A stretch of DNA of 64,000 nt, taken from NCBI GenBank assembly GCA_035530275.1, contig DATKVC010000013.1, positions 62,001 through 126,000 of the forward strand. Direction: 5' to 3'. Below the pieces are notes generated by a model that was not told where the DNA came from, did no database searches, and worked only from the letters and a program-made list of their open reading frames with translations. The position numbers were made by a program, and so were the translations under genes. Source of the stretch: CAIJMU01 sp035530275. Its GTDB lineage: Bacteria > Spirochaetota > Spirochaetia > Treponematales > Rectinemataceae. Shown piece after piece: positions 16,620 through 25,274 of this stretch. Within the stretch, counting starts at the first letter, position 1. Every line of letters begins with the position of its first letter.

Positions 16620-17699
16620 TCAAAAGCCGTTGATGGGGAAGGCGAGGCTGCCGTCGCGAAGGGCCGCGATCTGCTTCGTCATGGCGTCGCGGATCGACTG
16701 GGGCAGGTTCTTGTAGGCCTCGCCGGAATCGTCGAAGTCGATATAGCCCTGGGCGGCGCTCACGACCTCGGCGGTGCCGAAGAGCGATGCCCCCTTGCCC
16801 GAGAGTATGGTCGAAAGCTTTTCCTCGACGAGGCGATCCTGCCGGGCGATGGCCGAGCCTACGACGACTCCAGGAGCGAGGGCGTAGCCCGAATTGTCGA
16901 ACCAGAGGGCCTTGATGCCGGCTTCCTTCGCCGCCGTGAGTACGCCCTGCCCCGCCCCTCCGGCGATGGGCAGAATTATGTCGGCGCCTTCGGCGATGAG
17001 GGACTTGGCCAGCTCGGCCGCCTTGTTGGCATCATACCAATTGCCAAGGACTCGATCGGCGAAGCGGGCCTCGGGGTCGGCCGCTCGGAGCCCGGCCTCG
17101 AAGCCAGGCTCGATGAGGCGGTCGAGGGTGGGATAATGCTGTCCGACTACCATGGCCGCCATGCCGTGCGGCTTGTGGCCGCCGACCGGGGTCGTGGCGA
17201 CGAGACCGGCGAGATAGCCGATAATCCAGGCCTGTTCGTATTGGTTGTAGAGGATGGTGTGGATGGCAGGATTACCCTGAAGCCAACCGTCGGTGACGAG
17301 GAAGCGGATCTTGGGAAACTGCTTCGCGACGGCGGCGCAGAGCTCGGGCATGGAGGGATTGCTCGTGACGATGAGACCGAACTGCCCAGAGGCAGCGACC
17401 GCGGCGAGCCTGTCCTGCCATTCGCCCTGGTTGTAGCCTCCCTCGATCACCTTCATCGTCGCGCCCTTGGTGGCGGAGACGGCCTTGGTGACGCCTGCCA
17501 CGAGTTCCTCGTAGGTCGGGCTTCCCGACACGACGCCGGGAATGAAGACGGCGACCGACGTGAGGGGCGCCTGCGAGGTCTTGGCGGCGCAGCCGCCCAA
17601 GGCCGTTGCCGCGACCATGCCCGTCGCGATCAACGCTATAGTCACGGCGACCCGGCCGATCGCGGCCGTGATCCCGGTCTTTTCCTCGTGCTTCATCAT
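16620..17699 (-). CDS. BMP-family nucleoside-binding lipoprotein
   Basis: This 359-residue substrate-binding protein has lipobox ALGGC and then a Bmp/Med fold: VAVFIPGVVSGSPTYEELVAG at the start of lobe 1, YNQYEQAWIIGYLAGLVA typical of PnrA/BmpA, and VLGNWYDANKAAELAKSLIAEGADIILPIAGGAGQGV, the nucleoside-pocket region. It delivers purine or other nucleosides to the adjacent permeases. The first of two adjacent ATGs (17699) is chosen because GGAG lies seven bases upstream; an ATG at 17717 overlaps that site. It is the first gene of the operon, divergent from the MerR gene. Confidence 0.93.
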   Translation of the reverse strand: MMKHEEKTGITAAIGRVAVTIALIATGMVAATALGGCAAKTSQAPLTSVAVFIPGVVSGSPTYEELVAGVTKAVSATKGATMKVIEGGYNQGEWQDRLAAVAASGQFGLIVTSNPSMPELCAAVAKQFPKIRFLVTDGWLQGNPAIHTILYNQYEQAWIIGYLAGLVATTPVGGHKPHGMAAMVVGQHYPTLDRLIEPGFEAGLRAADPEARFADRVLGNWYDANKAAELAKSLIAEGADIILPIAGGAGQGVLTAAKEAGIKALWFDNSGYALAPGVVVGSAIARQDRLVEEKLSTILSGKGASLFGTAEVVSAAQGYIDFDDSGEAYKNLPQSIRDAMTKQIAALRDGSLAFPINGF

Positions 17700-17732
17700 G
17701 GATGCACTCCTTCTCATTGGGCTTTCGGCGCA

Positions 17733-17761
17733 AGTATACTGAGGGGCCTTGCGGAGCCCCT
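17733..17761 (-). promoter_or_regulatory. Candidate MerR-controlled promoter of the nucleoside operon
   Basis: On the minus strand TATACT (17738-17733) is a good -10. Directly upstream lies AGGGGC-N8-GCCCCT (17761-17742), a perfect inverted repeat placed where MerR-family proteins bind, inside the spacer. No good -35 is visible, as expected of an activator-dependent promoter. The divergent MerR gene begins 54 bases away. Confidence 0.5.
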
Positions 17762-17814
17762 AGTGTTTCCGAACTGACGCGCGCGCAACTTGACGTGAAA
17801 GGTGAGATTCCCCG

Positions 17815-18291
17815 ATGGATCGCGATGAAAGAGCCTTCGAATACCGCATCGGCGAACTCGCCGACATGTTCGGCGTGACCGCCAGGACCATCCGCTACTA
17901 CGAGGAGCTCGGGCTCCTCGAGGCGGCGGGCCGCGAGGAAGGCTCGCACCGACGCTATCCGGCGCGCAACGTGATCCACCTCAAACGAATCCAGCAGCTC
18001 AAGGATTACGGCCTTTCGCTCGCGGAAATCGGCGAACTCTTCGAGCTGGCCCGTCGCGATCGCTCCGGCGAAACCGTCCGCGCGAGGCTGGCGGAAAAGT
18101 ACCGAGAGAAACGCGAGGAGGCCGAACGCAAGAAGGCGGCCCTTGAGTCCTACATAGCGGAACTCGATTGGCATATCGCCCAATTGGGCAAGGTGAAGGA
18201 ATTCAATGAATGCCCCGGCGCCGCCTGCAAGTCCTGCGGCTGGGCCGAGCGCTGCGACGTCCGCCACCTCCTCGGCGGAAAGGCGGGTTGA
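17815..18291 (+). CDS. MerR-family regulator with a SoxR-like C-terminal Cys cluster
   Basis: This 158-residue protein has the MerR winged helix YRIGELADMFGVTARTIRYYEELGLL followed by RRYPARNVIHLKRIQQLKDYGLSLAEIGEL. A long dimerisation helix (REKREEAERKKAALESYIAEL) leads to four Cys near the C-terminus, spaced C-x4-C-x2-C-x5-C. SoxR has C-x2-C-x-C-x5-C in the same place, so a metal ion or Fe-S cluster is plausible but unproven. Two bases separate it from the FGGY kinase gene, and it diverges from the BMP operon. It probably controls both units. Confidence 0.85.
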   Translation: MDRDERAFEYRIGELADMFGVTARTIRYYEELGLLEAAGREEGSHRRYPARNVIHLKRIQQLKDYGLSLAEIGELFELARRDRSGETVRARLAEKYREKREEAERKKAALESYIAELDWHIAQLGKVKEFNECPGAACKSCGWAERCDVRHLLGGKAG

Positions 18292-18293
18292 GG

Positions 18294-19754
18294 ATGGCCT
18301 TCCTCACCATCGACGTCGGTTCCTCCCTCGTCAAGGCGGCCCTTATCGCGGAGGATGGGAGGCTCCTCGCCCTCGCTCGGCGCCCCGTGGGCATGAGCCA
18401 CGGAGCGCGGGCCAACGAACACGAGGTCGACGCCGACGAATGGACGAGGGCGGCCTTCGAGGCCATCCGCGAGATCGGGCCCCAGGCGCAGGTTCTATCG
18501 GAAGCGCAACCCCGGGCCATCGTAGTTTCGGGCAATGGTCCGACCCTGGTCGCCCTCGACGAACATGACAGGCCAGTAGGGCCCGCCCTCTCATGGCTTG
18601 ATCGCCGAGCCTCGGCGGAGGCCGCCCTGGTGTCCCATCACGCGGGCATGCCCATAGACGCGAGCTTCTATTTGCCCAAGGCTCTCTGGTTCGCGCGCAA
18701 GCATCCCGAAGCCTCACGGATCAGGCGCTTCCTTTCCTGTCCCGAGCATCTCGTCCAGCAACTTACGGGAGAGGCATGGACCCTCCTCCCCTCTCCAGGT
18801 TATCTGCCCTACATTTGGAGCCCCGGGCTCATCGAGGCCGTCGGCCTCGACGAGAGGCTCTTTCCACCCTTCGTCGCGCCTACGGAGCCCGTCGGCAGGC
18901 TCAGACCGCGTGTTGCCGAGGAGCTCGGCCTTCCTGAAGGCATCCCGGCCTTTGCGGGCTTTCCCGATTTTCTCGCCGGTCTTGTCGGCGCTGGCATCGT
19001 CGAGGAGGGCATGGCGGGGGACAGGGGCGGCACCTCCGAGGCTATCAACATCGCCGCTCGTTCGCCCTTTCCCGGCCGCGGACTCCTCTCCCTCCCCCAC
19101 GCCATCGAAGGACTCTGGAATCTTTCAGGCGGCCTTTCCACGGCGGGCAAGTCCCTCGAATGGCTGGCCACGAATCTCGGCCTCGGCGGGTCCGCCGACC
19201 TCGTCGAGACAGCCGCGACGGCTCGGCCAGGCTCGGGTGGACTGGTCTTCATCCCCTACCTCGCCGGGGAGCGAGCGCCTCTCTGGGATGCCGAAAGGCG
19301 TGGGGCCTTCGCAGGGCTTTCGCTTTCGACGGGCAGGGCCGAGATGGCGCGCTCGGCCTGCGAGGCCCTCTGCTACGCCCTCAGGCTGCCCGCCGAGCTC
19401 GCCCGCGACGGGGGCTATGCGCTTCGTGAGGTTCGCGCCACGGGAGGCACGGCCCGGAGCCCCTTCCTCGCCTCGCTCAAAGCCTCGATCCTCAAGCTGC
19501 CCGTCGCCATCCCCGAGGTGGGCGACTGCGAACTCGTCGGAGACGCCGCGGCGGCCTCCGTGGGCCTGGGCGACCATCCCGATCTCGCCACCGCGGCGCG
19601 GTCCATGGCGCGGGTGGCCGCGCGCTACGAACCCGACCTGGACCTCGAGGGGATCTACGACGAGGGCTTCGGTCTTTGGAAGGAGGCCCTCGGCGCCCTC
19701 GCCCACGTCGATTCCCACGGGGCCACCCTCAGCTTCGCGAAGGGAATCGAGTGA
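18294..19754 (+). CDS. FGGY-family carbohydrate kinase
   Basis: This 486-residue sugar kinase of the ASKHA fold begins FLTIDVGSSLVKAALI (phosphate-1 loop). SWLDRRASAEA is the conserved substrate region. The second half has GGLSTAGKSLEWL, GLVFIPYLAGERAPLWD and the adenosine-site GGTARSPFLASLKASIL. Length fits xylulose/ribulose/gluconate kinases; the exact sugar cannot be read. Placed between a MerR gene and an AEC carrier and divergent from nucleoside uptake, it may act on pentose moieties, which is inference. ATG 18294 follows the merR stop by two bases. Confidence 0.88.
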   Translation: MAFLTIDVGSSLVKAALIAEDGRLLALARRPVGMSHGARANEHEVDADEWTRAAFEAIREIGPQAQVLSEAQPRAIVVSGNGPTLVALDEHDRPVGPALSWLDRRASAEAALVSHHAGMPIDASFYLPKALWFARKHPEASRIRRFLSCPEHLVQQLTGEAWTLLPSPGYLPYIWSPGLIEAVGLDERLFPPFVAPTEPVGRLRPRVAEELGLPEGIPAFAGFPDFLAGLVGAGIVEEGMAGDRGGTSEAINIAARSPFPGRGLLSLPHAIEGLWNLSGGLSTAGKSLEWLATNLGLGGSADLVETAATARPGSGGLVFIPYLAGERAPLWDAERRGAFAGLSLSTGRAEMARSACEALCYALRLPAELARDGGYALREVRATGGTARSPFLASLKASILKLPVAIPEVGDCELVGDAAAASVGLGDHPDLATAARSMARVAARYEPDLDLEGIYDEGFGLWKEALGALAHVDSHGATLSFAKGIE

Positions 19755-20683
19755 TGAGCCTTCCACCTTCTGCCCTGCAGATATTCATTCTTTTCCTCCT
19801 TATGGCAGCCGGCTTCGCGGCGGGCAAGATGCGCATCCTCGACGAGGAAACGGTAAAGAAACTCTCGCGCTTCCTCGTCGTCTTCATCGTCCCCTGTCTC
19901 ATCGTCATCTCCATGCAAAAGCCCCTCAGCCCCGAGCTCCGCGATCGGGCCTTCCTCGTCCTCGGCCTTTCCTTCGCCACCTATGCCATAGCCTTTCCCC
20001 TCGCCTTTCTTCTCTCGAAACTCATGAGGCTGAAGGGCTCCCAGGCGGGAGTGCATTCCTTCGCGGCGGTTTTCTCGAACGTGGCCTTCATGGGCTTTCC
20101 CGTCCTCCAGGGGCTCTTCGGCAAGGACATCCTTTTCGAGGCCTCGATCGCGACCATGCCCTTCCAAATCCTCGCCTTTTCCATCGGCGCCGCGATGCTC
20201 GCGAGCGGGACGGGCCGAAAGGCCGAACTCGGCCTGACCGCTTTCATCAAGCCCGCCGGGGTCGCCGCCGTCGCCGGTCTCGGGCTCTTTCTCCTGAACA
20301 TCGCGCTGCCCCCGGCCCTCTACCAGGCGATGAATCTCCTCGGCGACACGACCACGCCCCTGTCGATGTGCGTTATCGGCGCCATTCTTGCCGAATCGGA
20401 TATCCGCGGAGCCCTCGGCGATTGGCGAATTTGGGTGACCGCGATCTGGAGGCTCCTCGCCCTCCCCCTCGTCATGTGGCTCGCCCTCCGCGCACTGGGC
20501 GTCGAGGGTAGGACCCTCGGCCTCCTCGTGGTGATGACGGCCATGCCCGTCGCGGCCAACGCGACCATGCTCTCCGCGGCCTACGGCGGCGACCACCGGC
20601 GCGCGAGTTCGCTGATCTTCGTGTCCACGGCCCTTTCCCTCGTCACGATTCCCCTCCTCGCCTCCACCCTCTTCGGCATCTAG
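19754..20683 (+). CDS. AEC-family (auxin efflux carrier) transporter
   Basis: This 309-residue membrane protein has about ten helices and the Mem_trans/AEC layout: LMAAGFAAGKMRILDEETVKKLSRFLVVFIVPCL near the N-terminus and AMPVAANATMLSAAYGGD near the C-terminus. These two conserved segments are typical of AEC permeases for malate, malonate and other organic anions. It starts one base into the kinase stop (TGATG), so the pair is co-translated. It may export or import an acidic product of the kinase pathway. Substrate unknown. Confidence 0.88.
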   Translation: MSLPPSALQIFILFLLMAAGFAAGKMRILDEETVKKLSRFLVVFIVPCLIVISMQKPLSPELRDRAFLVLGLSFATYAIAFPLAFLLSKLMRLKGSQAGVHSFAAVFSNVAFMGFPVLQGLFGKDILFEASIATMPFQILAFSIGAAMLASGTGRKAELGLTAFIKPAGVAAVAGLGLFLLNIALPPALYQAMNLLGDTTTPLSMCVIGAILAESDIRGALGDWRIWVTAIWRLLALPLVMWLALRALGVEGRTLGLLVVMTAMPVAANATMLSAAYGGDHRRASSLIFVSTALSLVTIPLLASTLFGI

Positions 20684-20715
20684 GAATCGAGTAATTCCGC
20701 CCACGGGAACCACTC

Positions 20716-20750
20716 GTCCCGTCCTCCGGCATCAGTAGTCCCGTCCTCCG
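20716..20750. repeat. Two 13-bp direct repeats in an intergenic spacer
   Basis: GTCCCGTCCTCCG occurs at 20716-20728 and 20738-20750, a 22-bp period, in the space between the convergent AEC and MFS genes. No coding or regulatory role is evident. Confidence 0.6.
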
Positions 20751-20785
20751 ATACCGCTGATGTGTGGCTTGGCGAAAAACAGGGT

Positions 20786-22210
20786 TTAGGGATTGAGGCG
20801 CGATCCCCTTGCGAGGGAGGCGAATACTCCGACGAGGCAGAGGGCGGCGAAAATGCCCATTCCCAGATGGAGACTCCCGAGGAATTCAGGAAAAACAGCC
20901 GCCGTAATAGCCCTCCGCCCCGGGCCCAAACTCAGAAGGAGCATGGCGATGCCCATGCTGAGCATCTGGCCGACGAGGCGCATGGTGCCGAGGGTCGCCG
21001 AAGCCACCCCATACGAAGGGGGAGCGACCGATCCCATGACGGCGTTCGTGTTCGGCGAGGAAAAAAAGGCGTAGCCGATGCCGACGATCACGAGCTCGAG
21101 GACGACGAGGCCCAGAGGCGTCGCGGAATCAAGGATGGTGAAGAGAGCGAGCATGACAGTCATAATGGCCATGCCCGAGGATGCGAGGAGCCGGGGTTCG
21201 ACCCGGTCCGATAGCCTTCCGGCGAGGGGCGAGAAAATGACCATGAGGAGGGGTTGCGAAATGAGAATCAGGCCCGCCTTTTCCGGATCGAAACCCTTTA
21301 TGTATTGGAGATAGAGGCTCATGAAAAAGGTGAGGGCGAAGGTCGCGGAGTAATTGATGAGGGCCGCGAGGTTCGACATGCCGAAGGCCTTGTTTCCCTG
21401 AAAGAGGGCGATGGAGAGGAGGGGATGCTTCGCGCGGGCCTCCCACCAGATAAAAAGCATCAGGGCCGCGGCGCTCACCGCGATGAAGGCGTAACCGATG
21501 GCGCCCGGAAGGACTGACAAACCGTAAATTAGCGGAGCGAGGGTCGCAGCCGAAAGAAGGGCTCCGCCGAAATCGAAGCGCTGGCCCGGCGCGCCGCGCC
21601 ACTCCCCCTTGAGCCTGATCAACGCGAGGGCGAAGGCGAATAGCCCGACGGGCACATTGAGGAGATAGACGCTGCGCCAGCCGAACTCGTGGGTGAGAAA
21701 GCCTCCCGCCAAGGGACCGAGAGAAAGGCCGGCGTAGGTGAAGGCGACGTTGATGCCCAGAACCCTTCCCCTCTCCGCCGGCGGATAGACGGAGGTGAGG
21801 ATGGCGACCCCCGTGCCGAAGATCATCGAGGCGGCGGCGCCGGCCAAGGCCACCATCGCTATCAAGGCTCCACCCGTCGGCGCCAACGATGCGAGGGCGG
21901 AAAACAGGGTGTAGAAGGCTATACCTATTATGAATATTTTCTTCCGCCCGACCATGTCGCCCAGCTTGCCGAAGGGGAGGAGAAGGGGGGCCGCGGTGAC
22001 GAGAAAGGCGGTGTTGACCCAGCCCAGGCCGATAGCGTCGAGGCCGAGATCCCTGCCGATGGCGGGAAGGGCCATGCTCACGGCCGACGAGAGGTAAGGT
22101 GTCATGAAGGAGCTGAAACAGGCGACGGCGAGGGCCACCTTCCTGTTCCCCAGGCCCCCCTCCGACAAGGTCATGGCCCCCGGTCCCGAGCCCCCATCCC
22201 TCGAGCTCAC
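20786..22210 (-). CDS. MFS drug-exporter-like transporter (DHA2 type)
   Basis: This 474-residue membrane protein has about 14 helices. Family marks are FMTPYLSSAVSMALPAIGRDLGL, GKLGDMVGRKKIFIIGI (motif A) and GTGVAILTSVYPPAERGRVLGINVAFTYAGLSLGPLAGGFL (motif C region), as in EmrB/QacA-type proton antiporters. A GTG at 22210 overlaps the chemoreceptor stop as GTGA. An internal ATG at 22174 is an alternative start. The tight link to a chemoreceptor gene is unusual and may mean the receptor senses a compound this pump exports. Confidence 0.87.
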   Translation of the reverse strand: MSSRDGGSGPGAMTLSEGGLGNRKVALAVACFSSFMTPYLSSAVSMALPAIGRDLGLDAIGLGWVNTAFLVTAAPLLLPFGKLGDMVGRKKIFIIGIAFYTLFSALASLAPTGGALIAMVALAGAAASMIFGTGVAILTSVYPPAERGRVLGINVAFTYAGLSLGPLAGGFLTHEFGWRSVYLLNVPVGLFAFALALIRLKGEWRGAPGQRFDFGGALLSAATLAPLIYGLSVLPGAIGYAFIAVSAAALMLFIWWEARAKHPLLSIALFQGNKAFGMSNLAALINYSATFALTFFMSLYLQYIKGFDPEKAGLILISQPLLMVIFSPLAGRLSDRVEPRLLASSGMAIMTVMLALFTILDSATPLGLVVLELVIVGIGYAFFSSPNTNAVMGSVAPPSYGVASATLGTMRLVGQMLSMGIAMLLLSLGPGRRAITAAVFPEFLGSLHLGMGIFAALCLVGVFASLARGSRLNP

Positions 22211-24309
22211 GAGGCGGTTCCCACCTTGAATTTGCCGACCTCCTCCATGAGGGCCTCGATGCTCTCCTTATTGCCGCGGCTGGTCTCGTTGATGCTGTTC
22301 ACCGCATGGGTGATGTGCCCCACCCCCTCGGCCATCTCGTTCACGCTCCTGTTGACCTCCTCGGTGACTCGCCCGAGGTTCATGCTCTCCTTGATCACTT
22401 CCTTGCTGCCCTCGAGCATCTCGGTGGATCCCGACTTAACCTGCGTGGTTATGTCATTAAGCTGGCTGATCGCCTCGAGTATCTCGTGGCTGCCGGTGCC
22501 CTGCTCGTCCATCGCGTTCCGGATGCTTTGCTCGCGCTCGGAAACCGTCTTGATGCGCGCGTCTATGGATTCGAACTGGGCGAGGACGGAATCGGTGGAG
22601 CGGGTCAGGCCGTCGAGGGAGTCCTTGATCTTGCGAAGAGAGGCGGAGATGGTCTTGGATTGCTCCCCGGAGGATTCGGCCAGCTTGCGGATCTCGTCGG
22701 CGACGACGGCGAAACCCTTGCCTGAGTCGCCCGCGTGGGCGGCCTCGATGGCTGCGTTCATCGAAAGGAGATTGGTCTGACTCGCTATAGACTGGATCAC
22801 CTCGCTGATCTCGAGAAGGCTCTCGGATTCCTTGGCCACCTCGCGGATGCTCTCGGATACGGAGGCGAGGCTCGAACGCCCCTCGTCGGAAGCCTGCGCG
22901 AGCTCGCCGACGTTCTCTGCGTTCTTCTGAAGGGTTGAGGTGACCGAGGAGATGTTCGCGAGCATCTCCTCGATGGCGGAGGAAGATTGGGCCACGCTGG
23001 CTGCCTGCTCGTCGATATGGGCATCGAGGCGCTTGATGTTGCGGGTGATCTGCTCCATCGTCGAGTTCGTCTCGGTGACGCTGGTCGACTGGCTCAGGGC
23101 GCGATTCTTGAGTCCCTCGAGATTGGCGCTGATTTGCGTGATCGAGGAGGCCGTCTCGCCCATGCTCGATGAAAGGGTCGTGCCCACTCCCGACAGCACC
23201 TTCAATTGTTTCTGGATGGACATCACGAGCTCGCGGGTATTGCGCATGAGGATGGCGTAGGCGCGCGCGAGATCGCCTATCTCGTCGCTCCTCTTGCAGA
23301 AGACCTCGGGCACCTCCTGCGTATAATCGTTATGCGCGAGCATCTCGGTGAACACGACGCATTCTTTTATCGGAAGGACGATGCCGCGGGTGACGAAGGA
23401 GAGTATGAGGAGGCCAAGGGCGATGAAGAGGATCGATACGATGAGAATGCTGTTCCTGATGATGTCGAGGCCGCCGAAGACATGGACCTGGCGAGCCCCG
23501 ACGGCGATCGCCCAGGATGTGCCGGGCACGGGAGCGTAGCCGAAGATATCGCGGTCGCTGCCGTAGGGAAGCTCCTCGTAGCCCGATTCTCCCTTCATCA
23601 TCCGGCCGAACATCCCGGCGATCGGGGCGAGCGAGGGATCCTTCGCGCTCTCGTCGACGAGGTTGCGCTGCTTGAGGACATCGTCCCTGTTGGGCGAGGC
23701 GATGAAGGTGCCTTTGCCGTCGATCACGAAGGCGAAGCCCTTCTTCCCGTAGGAAATCTTGTCCGAGGTCTCGCTCAGCCAGCCGGCGTCGAAGACCGCG
23801 AAGGTGATGCCGAGGACCTGCGATTGGGGCGACAATATCGGAACGGCGACTACTTGGACGGGTTTCTTCAGCACCTTGTGAATGATGATATCCGAAATGG
23901 CGACACTGCCCACTATCGCCTGCTTGAAATAATCGCGATCGATGACGTTCGTCGTCGAGCCGTCGTTAAGATGGGTGGCGCCGTCGGCCGTGGCGATGGC
24001 GATCTGAAAGACCCCCATGCGCTTGACGGCCGCGACGGTTGCCGGCTCCTGGCGCTTCCAATCCATCGAAATGACATCAGGATCGCTGGCGAATTCCCGC
24101 ATTTCGGCCACGTAGCGATCGAGGGTGCCCCTGACGAGCATGGCTCCGTAGGCTGCGATCTGGGGGGCGTTTTCCGAGACCTGGGTTCGGACTGCCTTCG
24201 AGGCGAGCACGTACGAGAGGCCTCCGATGCCGACGGCGACGATTATCAGAATAGGTATCGAACCCGCGGCAATCTTCTTCCCGATAGTCCATTTCGTGAG
24301 TCTGGCCAT
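22207..24309 (-). CDS. Methyl-accepting chemotaxis protein with dCache-type sensor
   Basis: This is a 700-residue receptor. TM1 lies at about 10-32. A large periplasmic double-Cache domain follows (about 35-290; VIDRDYFKQAIVG, GKKGFAFVIDGKGTFIASPN and the membrane-proximal GTSWAIAVGA), then TM2, a HAMP segment (FVTRGIVLPIKECVVF) and the signalling domain with tip IASQTNLLSMNAAIEAAHAGDSGKGFAVVADEIRKLAE. Unlike the other receptor here it has no CZB and no CheR-binding tail. dCache domains often bind amino acids or other small ligands. ATG 24309 is chosen for AAGGGG five bases upstream. It forms a two-gene unit with the MFS exporter. Confidence 0.94.
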   Translation of the reverse strand: MARLTKWTIGKKIAAGSIPILIIVAVGIGGLSYVLASKAVRTQVSENAPQIAAYGAMLVRGTLDRYVAEMREFASDPDVISMDWKRQEPATVAAVKRMGVFQIAIATADGATHLNDGSTTNVIDRDYFKQAIVGSVAISDIIIHKVLKKPVQVVAVPILSPQSQVLGITFAVFDAGWLSETSDKISYGKKGFAFVIDGKGTFIASPNRDDVLKQRNLVDESAKDPSLAPIAGMFGRMMKGESGYEELPYGSDRDIFGYAPVPGTSWAIAVGARQVHVFGGLDIIRNSILIVSILFIALGLLILSFVTRGIVLPIKECVVFTEMLAHNDYTQEVPEVFCKRSDEIGDLARAYAILMRNTRELVMSIQKQLKVLSGVGTTLSSSMGETASSITQISANLEGLKNRALSQSTSVTETNSTMEQITRNIKRLDAHIDEQAASVAQSSSAIEEMLANISSVTSTLQKNAENVGELAQASDEGRSSLASVSESIREVAKESESLLEISEVIQSIASQTNLLSMNAAIEAAHAGDSGKGFAVVADEIRKLAESSGEQSKTISASLRKIKDSLDGLTRSTDSVLAQFESIDARIKTVSEREQSIRNAMDEQGTGSHEILEAISQLNDITTQVKSGSTEMLEGSKEVIKESMNLGRVTEEVNRSVNEMAEGVGHITHAVNSINETSRGNKESIEALMEEVGKFKVGTAS

Positions 24310-24402
24310 ATTCGCCCCTTTTAGAGCTTGCATCCCGCCCCGCGACATGCCCCACGATTCAAGGCAACATGTATACATTTGATCTGCAACGAGACCGTTT
24401 CG

Positions 24403-24431
24403 AGTTTAGGGGCGAGAAGAGACAAAGTAAA
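24403..24431 (-). promoter_or_regulatory. Candidate promoter of the dCache chemoreceptor
   Basis: Minus-strand TTTACT (24431-24426), 17 bases, TAAACT (24408-24403). This gives a leader of about 85 bases that contains a perfect 10-bp palindrome ATGTATACAT (24369-24378). Confidence 0.4.
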
Positions 24432-24560
24432 GGCGCGGAGAGGCTATTTCGCGCGACTGCAGGCATTCGGCGACTCGACACGGCGCAATCTCTTGTGGAC
24501 GGCCGGACGGGCTCGGGGTAGAGTATGCCGACGACCGATTGCAGATGCGCCTCCAGGCGC

Positions 24561-25274
24561 TTACCGCCAGGAGGTAAAAAGCTCCGGACCTCTTTTCTCG
24601 ATGCCAGGCAGGAGGACGGAGGGGTGCGGCGAGGTCACTGTGTCGAGCCATACCGCCAGGGCCGAAGGAAAGGCTTTGTGAAAAAGGTTTATGTTCGCCG
24701 GCTCGTTGTCGACCGTGACGACGAGGGAACCGAGCCTATGCAATCCTTCGCAGACCGAGGCCTTGAAAGCCTCGTCCTCCATCGCGAAATCGGGCTTGAA
24801 GAAGAAATGCTCCTCGGGACCTGCCGGCAGTCCGTGCGCGAGAAAACTCGAGCGCGTGCCGGCTTCCATGCCGGGGCTGTGACGTCCGGTCAGGTAGGCG
24901 AGCACGAAGCCCTCGGCCTTGAGCTCCCCGAGGAAATTCGCCGCTCCGGGATAGGGCCTATCGTGGGCGAGCCACTCGTCGCTGAAAAAGCGATCGGCCC
25001 AGAAGGCACGGACGGCGGCGAGCAGGCCCTCGTCGGCGATGCCCGCCCTGCGGAAGGGTTCGCGGATGTCCCAGAAGGGCCGCGAAAGGTCGAGCGCGTC
25101 CCACGAAGCCTCGAGGCCGGGAAGCTCCGAGCGGGCTGCCTCGAGAATGGCTACGTTTCGCGGCGTCGTGTCCATGAGGGTGGAATCGATGTCGAAGAGG
25201 GCCACCCAAGGAGCGCCGAAGCCGAGGCTTTCGAGGCGGCGCCGATTGCCGATAACGGGATGCTCCGCCCTCAT
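24561..25274 (-). CDS. HAD-superfamily phosphatase in the sugar operon
   Basis: This 237-residue HAD hydrolase has motif I WVALFDIDSTLMDTT (nucleophile Asp and D+2), motif II in LAYLTGRHS and a late acidic motif in VVTVDNEPAN. The cap region is short and helical. It starts at ATG 25274, overlapping the preceding stop by four bases, and is last in the sugar ABC operon. It may dephosphorylate an imported sugar phosphate or prevent toxic accumulation, which is an inference from context. The stop is immediately followed by a GCGCC-N4-GGCGC hairpin without a U tract. Confidence 0.8.
   Translation of the reverse strand: MRAEHPVIGNRRRLESLGFGAPWVALFDIDSTLMDTTPRNVAILEAARSELPGLEASWDALDLSRPFWDIREPFRRAGIADEGLLAAVRAFWADRFFSDEWLAHDRPYPGAANFLGELKAEGFVLAYLTGRHSPGMEAGTRSSFLAHGLPAGPEEHFFFKPDFAMEDEAFKASVCEGLHRLGSLVVTVDNEPANINLFHKAFPSALAVWLDTVTSPHPSVLLPGIEKRGPELFTSWR

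Noticed and set aside
22207..24378. Upstream ATG at 24378 for the dCache receptor
   Set aside because: It lies in a palindrome with no ribosome site and adds an unlikely hydrophilic prefix; ATG 24309 has AAGGGG five bases upstream.
24547..24560. GCGCC-N4-GGCGC hairpin after the HAD gene as a terminator
   Set aside because: Stem is short and there is no T tract on the minus strand; too weak to annotate.
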